Source of the DNA: Aquatica leii
Taxonomy: Eukaryota > Arthropoda > Insecta > Coleoptera > Lampyridae
Direction: 5' to 3'
DNA length: 64,000 bases
NCBI GenBank assembly: GCA_035610365.1
Contig: CM069434.1
Span: 96,274,806 to 96,338,805 of the forward strand
In this document: in pieces, positions 57,995-64,000 of the stretch
Numbering within the stretch: position 1 is the stretch's first letter
Layout: each line of letters begins with the position of its first letter
Position numbers and translations under genes: made by a program
The notes under the pieces: generated by a model
Seen by the model: only the letters and a program-made list of their open reading frames with translations
What the model was told of the DNA's origin: nothing
Databases searched by the model: none

Positions 57995-58330
57995 TTCTTT
58001 TATGATAAAATAATGTTTTTGTTATAACCAACAATTTTGCAACTTTTGCACTTAGATAAAGAAAATTTTTGTCTAAAATTATCCCTACACACATTGGTTT
58101 TAGGTAGTTTTACACTACCGTCTAAAGTCGTCCCACTTTAAAGGGTGACTTTAGACAGTTTGTAAAAAAAATCTTAAAATCAAATATTAAACATTTAAGA
58201 CGGCCAAAATTTTATGATGTTAAGGGTATCTTAGTCAAAAATTGCTTAAATTTAGATGTCTTGGTGTTTAGTGTACGATCAAAAAACTTGAAAAAAGTGT
58301 CCGTAGTTACTCACGTTTTAAGGTAATAAT
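57995..58330. other. No feature recognised
   Basis: AT-rich spacer between the inverted-repeat segment and the tandem array. Confidence 0.4.
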
Positions 58331-58359
58331 TCTTCTATTGTAAACAACAATGAAACCGT

Positions 58360-59075
58360 TAAAATCCGAAATAAATGTGAAGAAATATTGATTAACTGTG
58401 TGAACAAAAAAGACTTAAATATTTTTTTGAAAATATTATTTGAATTTACTTGATTAAATACAAGTTAAAAAAAATCCAGTTGACGTTTTTTTTTCGTAAA
58501 AAAGTTGTTCCACTTACCATATTTTTATATCGCAGTTTAAAATTTAAATGTAAAAATTTGCATTATTTTTTAATAATTTATTATATTGGCATTTGCAATC
58601 ACAATGATAAATAAATGTGAAAAAATATTAATTAACTCTATGTGAACAGAAACAGTTTTAAAAAATGTTATTCGAGTTTGTTTGCATTGAAAACAAATTA
58701 AACCACTTATTTTCATTTCTCAATTTACAATTTGTGTTCAAATTTTGATTATTGTTCAAAAAATTATTATGGCATTTGCAATGACAATAATAAATAAATG
58801 TCAAAAAAATGTTGATTAATTCTATATGAACAGAAAAGGTTTAAAAAAATTTAATTTTATTCGAGTTTGTTTGCGTTGAATATTTTTGAACAAAGTCAAT
58901 TTGATGCTTTTTTATTGAAAATGAAAATGAAAATGTTCCACTTACCATTTTTTTACTTCCCGATCCAAATTTGAAATGTTCAAGTTTGATTACTTCCCGA
59001 TCCAAATTTGAAATGTTCAAGTTTGATTACTTTTGAATAATTTGTTATTTTTGGATTTGCAATGTGTGGTTTCAA
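58360..59075 (+). repeat. Degenerate tandem array, ~180-240-bp units
   Basis: Three copies begin with an ATAAATGTGA-like start followed by an AATATTRATTAACT block and TGTGAACAGAAA-like sequence, at about 58371, 58611 and 58794. Each is preceded by a GGCATTTGCAAT-type element. A partial fourth (GGATTTGCAATGTG) is near 59053. Unit length varies because of indels. Non-coding. Confidence 0.7.
58953..59026 (+). repeat. Exact 37-bp tandem duplication
   Basis: The unit beginning TTACTTCCCGATCCAAATTT at 58953-58989 is repeated identically at 58990-59026, and a third copy begins but diverges after TTACTT. Identity implies a recent event. Confidence 0.92.
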
Positions 59076-59825
59076 ATATATAAATTAGAAACCATGTTTT
59101 TGAATAAAAATTGCTTTGTTATTGTCTATAATTGATCTAATTCTATCTTTTAATTTTTACATAAAAATCATCAATTCATTAAATTGTTTTTCTTAAACGG
59201 GATGTGATTAGTAGTACTATGTATTTACATATTCGTTCTATTTGAAGTATTCAAAAATATATGATTATATTTCTAATAAATTTCTAGTTTTAATAAAAAG
59301 CAATAAATATAATTTCATTTTAAAATTTTTATTTTTGTGCAAATATCTTTTTAAGAATGGAACAAAATTATATAAAAAAAACTACACATCTATTACTTTA
59401 GTGTATTGGTTTAAAAACCAAAAGTTTATGTTACTACAATTAATAATTATACAAATTTGATTAAAAAGGTTAATCAGATAAGGAAAACAATTCCAAAATA
59501 TTTTAAACTTAAAAACTACATATTCTCTTAGTTATTTTGTATCTGCGACATTTACATGAAGGATTGTGACTGCATCCTTACAGATTCTTAACCGATGATG
59601 CTTAAACACCAATATTTTTTAACCTATTGTCGCATATTTATTAAGTAATTGTAGTGCGCCTAGATACTCAGTGTGCAAGAAACGAAACATCTTTTTTTAA
59701 ACTACGAACTCGCTGGAATTTGTAAGTAAAAGTGAGAAGAAAACACTGATACATTAGTCTGTTTGTAATTATGCAATTTGACATTGTATGGGCGGACATC
59801 GCTATTCCCTAACTCACACCCTAGA
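59076..59825. other. Upstream region of the cuticle gene, no other gene
   Basis: AT-rich sequence; a 72-codon frame at 59242-59460 has the composition of translated A/T DNA and is rejected. Confidence 0.45.
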
Positions 59826-59829
59826 AAAG

Positions 59830-59863
59830 TATAAATGAAGACTTTCTTTAAAAGTGACGCAGT
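59830..59863 (+). promoter_or_regulatory. Core promoter of the cuticle gene (TATA box and initiator)
   Basis: TATAAAT at 59830-59836 is followed by GCAGT at 59859-59863. The A of this arthropod-type initiator (consensus TCAGT) is at 59861, 31 bases after the first T of the TATA box, the usual spacing. The start codon follows 38 bases later at 59899. Confidence 0.75.
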
Positions 59864-59898
59864 ATTAACAAAGATTTGAATGTTAACGCGGCATCAAA

Positions 59899-61540
59899 AT
59901 GAAAGTGTTGGTAAGTGAGACGAAACGTTTAAAATTACTAATTTAGTTCATAAATTTTAGTCTAATTAATCTATGATTTATCGTCTTGAGCACTATTTAT
60001 TGTATTAATCAAAAATAAAAACTTTTTTTTTATTAATACATTAAAATAATTAGAGCAAACAATTTAATTTATAGTGTTGTTAAAATAAATTATTGTAACC
60101 AATTATTCGAGTGTCCAAAAAACAAAAAATTAAAAATAAATGGACGTAAAAGTAAATGACTAATAAATAGAAAATTTGCAAAATTATGCATAAGAGAAAC
60201 TAATATTTATTTTTAAAGAAAGGTTATGACTTTGTGACATTAACATTTAAATTTATTTTCTCTACGCATTCATATACTTGAAAATCTACATCAATACCAT
60301 ATAATTGTTGCAATTGACAGTTGAATGAATTTTAGCAATAAATAATTCGGGTACAAACTATCAAAAAATTTATTAAAAACTAAATACAATTTTAAAGTTT
60401 CGCAATAAAAATAAACAATTTCCTTAACACATACGTTTAAGAACTATTAATTACAAAACAAAATATTTTTTCGAGATCATAAGATATCATTCATCGTGAA
60501 GAATTATGTACAAACGACGCCTTCAATTAATATGCATGAAATCTGCCTTTAAAAACAAGGTCATTTCCCAATCCATATAAATGTCATTTATAAATCATCT
60601 TTAAAATTGGCGGTATAATTTTCTGCTACATAACTCTTATTTTTTAGTGCGCAATTATTGTCGTATTTTCCACAATTGCAAGCCTAAATTGCCAAGGACC
60701 TTCCAATGACGAAAATGGTCAATATATACACGATATTAGCGGACAATACGTACATGATGACAGTGGGCGCTACATTCATGATCACAGTGGTGATTACCTA
60801 CCTGACGGACAGGGTGGTTACCTAAACGACAACAGCGGTTTATACAGAGGAGATGCTAACGGATTACGTCAAAACGATAGAAGTTTTCAAAAACAAGGTT
60901 AGTAAATGCTAACTCAACCGTTTAAACCAAAAATTATATTCTAGATTTTTTACCAATCGATAATCAAAAACGAATAAACTTTGCCAACACTGAAAGTTTA
61001 AAACGAGATAGACAAATTGGTTCCATAAATTTACTCGGGTCTGGATCTACAGTCAACACACAATACGTAAAACCAGCCAAATCTTTGACGAATGAAAAAC
61101 AATTTTTCGGAAACGTGGCCTCCGCAGCTAGTCCGATACCGTCAGTTACAAACGTAAAATACGAACCGGGACGATACGTCGATGGTCATTGGAAGATTAT
61201 TAAACAAGCAGAAGATATCGACACTGACGGATATCATTGGGAGTAAGTTTTTTTTTTTATTATTGGCATCGTATAACATTTGGTTTATAGGTACGAAACG
61301 GAGAACGGTATAAAAGCAGAAGAATCTGGCAAATTAGCAAATAAAGGAACGGATAAAGAAAGTATGCAAGCAAAAGGATTCTATCAGTATACGGGACCTG
61401 ATCAAACTGTATACTCTATTGGTTATACTGCCGATGAAAATGGATTTAGAGCTGTAGGCAATCACCTTCCTACACCACCTCCAATACCAATCGAAATTCA
61501 AAAATCTTTGGAATACCTAAAATCACTTGGAAAGCTGTAA
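59899..61540 (+). CDS. Cuticular protein, RR-1 (chitin_bind_4), four exons
   Basis: Coding exons are 59899-59910, 60648-60897, 60945-61242 and 61291-61540, with GT-AG introns at each join and phases 0, 1 and 2. They total 810 bp, 269 residues. The short first exon (MKVL) is normal for insect cuticle genes. Joined to exon 2 it forms a signal peptide with a hydrophobic core (CAIIVVFSTIASLNC). Then come about six G-x-Y-x-x-D repeats (GQYIHDISGQYVHDDSGRYI). The C-terminal RR domain has the signature WEYETENG...ADENGFRAVGNHLPTPPPIP, which binds chitin with its aromatic residues. The spacing and short ADENGF region indicate RR-1, usually soft or flexible cuticle. The protein is secreted into the cuticle. 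It is intact; no neighbouring cuticle genes are seen. Confidence 0.95.
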
Positions 61541-61639
61541 ACCCAAATCGGTTTTATAAATATGTGTTAATTCGTTTTTCAGTATAATTTTGCATTACCA
61601 TGAAAATCTGTGAAATATTACTAATGTTATTTATTTTAA

Positions 61640-61645
61640 AATAAA
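61640..61645 (+). terminator. Polyadenylation signal of the cuticle gene
   Basis: AATAAA lies 100 bases after the stop codon, followed by a T-rich tract (GTTTTTTTTTG). Confidence 0.75.
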
Positions 61646-62985
61646 CTGTTTTTTTTTGAGTACATGGTGTAAACATATTCATTCACTATATACAAAGAAT
61701 AATTCTACAAAAAAATTTTAGAAACTGTAGTTTCGGTATACATTTTTTGAGTTTGAGTCATAGTTATAACGGTTTTGCTCAGAGGTATACTTAAAACTTC
61801 AAAACAAAATTACAAAAATCAACATTATATAATTACTATAGGTGTTCTCATTTTGGAGCAGACTTTGATCGTAAAAGTCAATATTAAATCACCAAGTATC
61901 ACGTTACAAAGTTTTGTACTAACTTTAATATTTAGTCATGCTTGCCTAAACCAGTTATTAAAGGTTTGGTAATGAGTGGGACGACAACCAGATGCAATTA
62001 ATTACCGTTCTGGTTTCTACACCATTTCTGACTTTTTAAGTAAATTTTCTTGCTGAATTCCTATTACCTTAGCGTTTGTATAACTCAAGCGTAATCTAAA
62101 AAAAATGTTCTTTTAATAAAAAACTGTTTTTGCAAACACCAGTGTGCAAAAAAATGGCCTCACTAGCACGTCACGTTACTCCTTAAAAAGATTCGGTGTG
62201 ACACGGAATAGATTATGTTTATTACTGTAAAATTTAACATCTGTTGTTTTTATTTTTTATTTAGTACATCTATTAGTGTAGAGCGAAAAAATATTTTTTA
62301 TACCAATAAGCTTGGGAGTGCAAAAGTTGTTACTTATACCAGTAGATTGCCATTAATTTTTTTTTCAACTTTGTCGATTTTTAACGGTGCCACAACGACC
62401 TAGAATGTTTTCTAATGAGGATAATCGATTTAATGAATTAATGTTTTTTTAAATAGTTGTTGATATTTAGTTTAACTTGAGCCAAAATAAGTACTCAAAG
62501 GTATGAAAAGGAACACAAAAAAAATTAAAAATAAGGAAAACACATTAAATTAAAATAAAGTTTAATTTTCTTCTACATAAGGTAAGCTAGTCTTTTTTAG
62601 TTTTACAAATTAGTATTATTTTATATATTTTATTTAGAACTATTTTAAACTAAAAATATTTTTATTTTACGACAGTGGCGTACACAAATAACATGTATAA
62701 GTTAAATTAAAGAAAAACAAATTTAAAAAAACCTAATATTATCACTCAAAATTTTTAAAATAGTAAGATTAAACTACATTCAGTTAGAAATACTCTCTCC
62801 ATTATAGGAACTTTTTTGTTTTTTTCGCAAATGCATTTTTCGTAAGTTTTACATTTTCAAGATGCAATGTCAAACAAAACTTTCGATTTATCTTTAAACT
62901 CTTCGATTTTCTTTATAAAGCTGGAAACATTGGATCGTTGTTTGAAGGGTTTTATGAGATTTCTGTATTTACAGTGGTAATCACG
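61646..62985. other. No gene recognised
   Basis: Open frames at 61775-61972 and 62215-62403 show no family motif and have A/T-biased composition; neither is supported. Confidence 0.45.
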
Positions 62986-64000
62986 CAGGGCCGGCGCTAC
63001 CTTATTAGAGGCTAGGTGCAAAATAAAAATGCGAGGCTGGAACTTAAAATAAAAATTTACTCTTAAAAATTAACATAATGCTTGGCGGCAATAACATAAT
63101 AAAAAACTTTAAACGATAAACAAGCGGAAAAAATCATAGATAGGTTTTTCGTGCTTTGGCTGAAGCAAACGCGTCAATGGTTTTTGATGTATCCAGTTCA
63201 CGTCCAACCTCTTTCTCTATTGCTAACATAGCCAAACCCAGCAGTCGTTCTTGGCACATACTGGATCTTAAATAATTTTTAATTAATTTTAATTTGGAAA
63301 AACTTCTTTCCGCAGAGGCAACCGTGACAGGCAAGGTTAGTAAGATTCGAACTGCAATGTATACGTTAGGATAGGCCAAAAATAGCTTTGTCATTTGAAG
63401 ATATTTTAATATGCTTAGAAGCGAACTTTGGTGGTTATCAGGAATGACTGGAATAAGAGATTTCAGTTCTTCAAACATTTCCGTGTGATCAATATCGGAA
63501 TCGGCATTAGTCGCGGATAAAACAGTCTGTAGGTCTTCGCACTTCTTATATAATTCTTCATCAGAAAGATCTTTGATTTTTGTGAAATCGTACATAAATC
63601 CAAAGTTTTTCCTTATGTCCTCATATAATTTGAATCTTTCTTTAAATGATTCTATAGCACTATCAACAATTAACAGAAAGTATTCAACCCGAAATTTTTC
63701 TTCATCGTTTTCTAACGTTTCATCTGAACCTTCATAGTCAAAAGATTTTTTGATTTTTTTTATCCGTCGTTTAGGAAACTGGGTTTTAATATGGTTTTCC
63801 TCTGCAATCTTTTTGCTTTTTGTACACTTGTAATATATCCATTTGTACGAAATGTGTTTAATTTACAAAGAAGTGTGTCTAGCAATGTAATAGCGACATC
63901 CATTTGCACGTCCATCCTTTGCAATATTTTTGATACTCTATTGACTTCGACAAGTAATTCATACCATATAACAGCAGATAAAATAAAAGGATAAGACTTG
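62986..64000 (-). mobile_element. hAT element C, 3' part, runs off the window
   Basis: CAGGGCCGGCGCTACC at 62986 has the CAGGG tip and GC content of a hAT terminus. The minus-strand transposase stop lies about 150 bp inside it. The other end is outside the window, so no target duplication can be tested. Confidence 0.8.
63134..64000 (-). pseudogene. hAT C transposase (DUF4371/ZMYM1-like), C-terminal part
   Basis: The minus strand from the window edge reads ELLVEVNRVSKILQRMDVQM and NGYITSVQKAK. A one-base frame change near 63815 gives AEENHIKTQFPKRRIKKIKK. Then the frame is open through SAIESFKERFKLYEDIRKNF to the hAT dimerisation domain: ILLTLPVTVASAERSFSKLK, LIKNYLRSSMCQERLLGLAM and AIEKEVGRELD, with a stop at 63134. 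The C-terminal domain is well conserved, so the element may be fairly young. It is distinct from hAT B, whose same domain reads TNCTAERSFSKLKLIKNKL. Confidence 0.88.

Noticed and set aside
59242..59460. 72-residue Lys/Tyr/Phe-rich frame
   Set aside because: Composition is what random A/T-rich DNA gives; no homologue motif or promoter context.
1..64000. CRISPR arrays, operons, prokaryotic features
   Set aside because: No regularly spaced repeats; introns, TATA/poly(A) signals and eukaryotic TEs show this is a nuclear eukaryotic sequence.

Overview
This is an AT-rich, intron-bearing eukaryotic window, almost certainly from an insect. The only confident host gene is a Rebers-Riddiford cuticle protein at 59.9-61.5 kb (four exons, TATA box, polyadenylation signal). 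Nearly everything else is transposable-element (TE) material, most of it broken. The TE mix (Ty3/Gypsy, BEL/Pao, Copia, several LINEs, Penelope, Tc1, DUF4817-type mariner, pogo-like, piggyBac, hAT, MULE with FLYWCH finger) is typical of a large TE-rich insect genome such as many beetles; the order cannot be fixed from the sequence.

Layout. 0-2.3 kb: 5' end of a minus-strand Gypsy element (LTR, primer-binding site, gag, protease), running off the left edge. 2.6-3.8 kb: decayed DDE_1 (pogo/CENP-B-like) transposase. 4.2-6.0 kb: two mariner relics in opposite orientation. 6.0-8.8 kb: a minus-strand LINE carrying a nested plus-strand LINE with an exact 15-bp target-site duplication. 8.8-10.2 kb: piggyBac relic ending at a TTAA. 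10.2-13.4 kb: no genes except a tRNA-like sequence. 13.4-22.6 kb: a composite bounded by long Tc1 inverted arms and TA dinucleotides, holding a broken Tc1 transposase, a complete-ended pogo-like element (15.4-18.3 kb), a hAT relic, hairpins and a MITE. 22.8-27.9 kb: BEL/Pao relic split by a mariner. 28.9-31.9 kb: LINE relic then a minus-strand Penelope relic. 32.2-33.5 kb: mariner. 34.7-35.2 kb: Copia fragments in opposite orientations. 35.2-40.0 kb: BED-finger hAT interrupted by a MITE and by a MULE with a 9-bp duplication. 40.6-44.4 kb: the best-preserved element, a complete hAT with near-perfect 8-bp duplication, an intron and only two apparent frameshifts. 46.2-50 kb: minus-strand LINE with endonuclease and reverse transcriptase, flanked by unassigned lysine-rich coding remnants. 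50.6-52.5 kb: a pogo-like transposase in two complementary halves of opposite orientation. 52.9-58.0 kb: a segment bounded by a perfect 21-bp inverted repeat, containing a piggyBac relic, a 2.2-kb element with ~115-bp inverted repeats around an uncharacterised arthropod gene, and a gag-like relic. 58.4-59.1 kb: tandem repeats. 59.8-61.7 kb: the cuticle gene. 63.0 kb to the edge: another hAT.

The host gene is independent of its surroundings. The main biology here is TE nesting. The most novel-looking items are the 54.76-56.98 kb element with an unnamed candidate transposase, the surrounding 21-bp inverted repeat, and the Tc1 paired-half composite at 13.4-22.6 kb.
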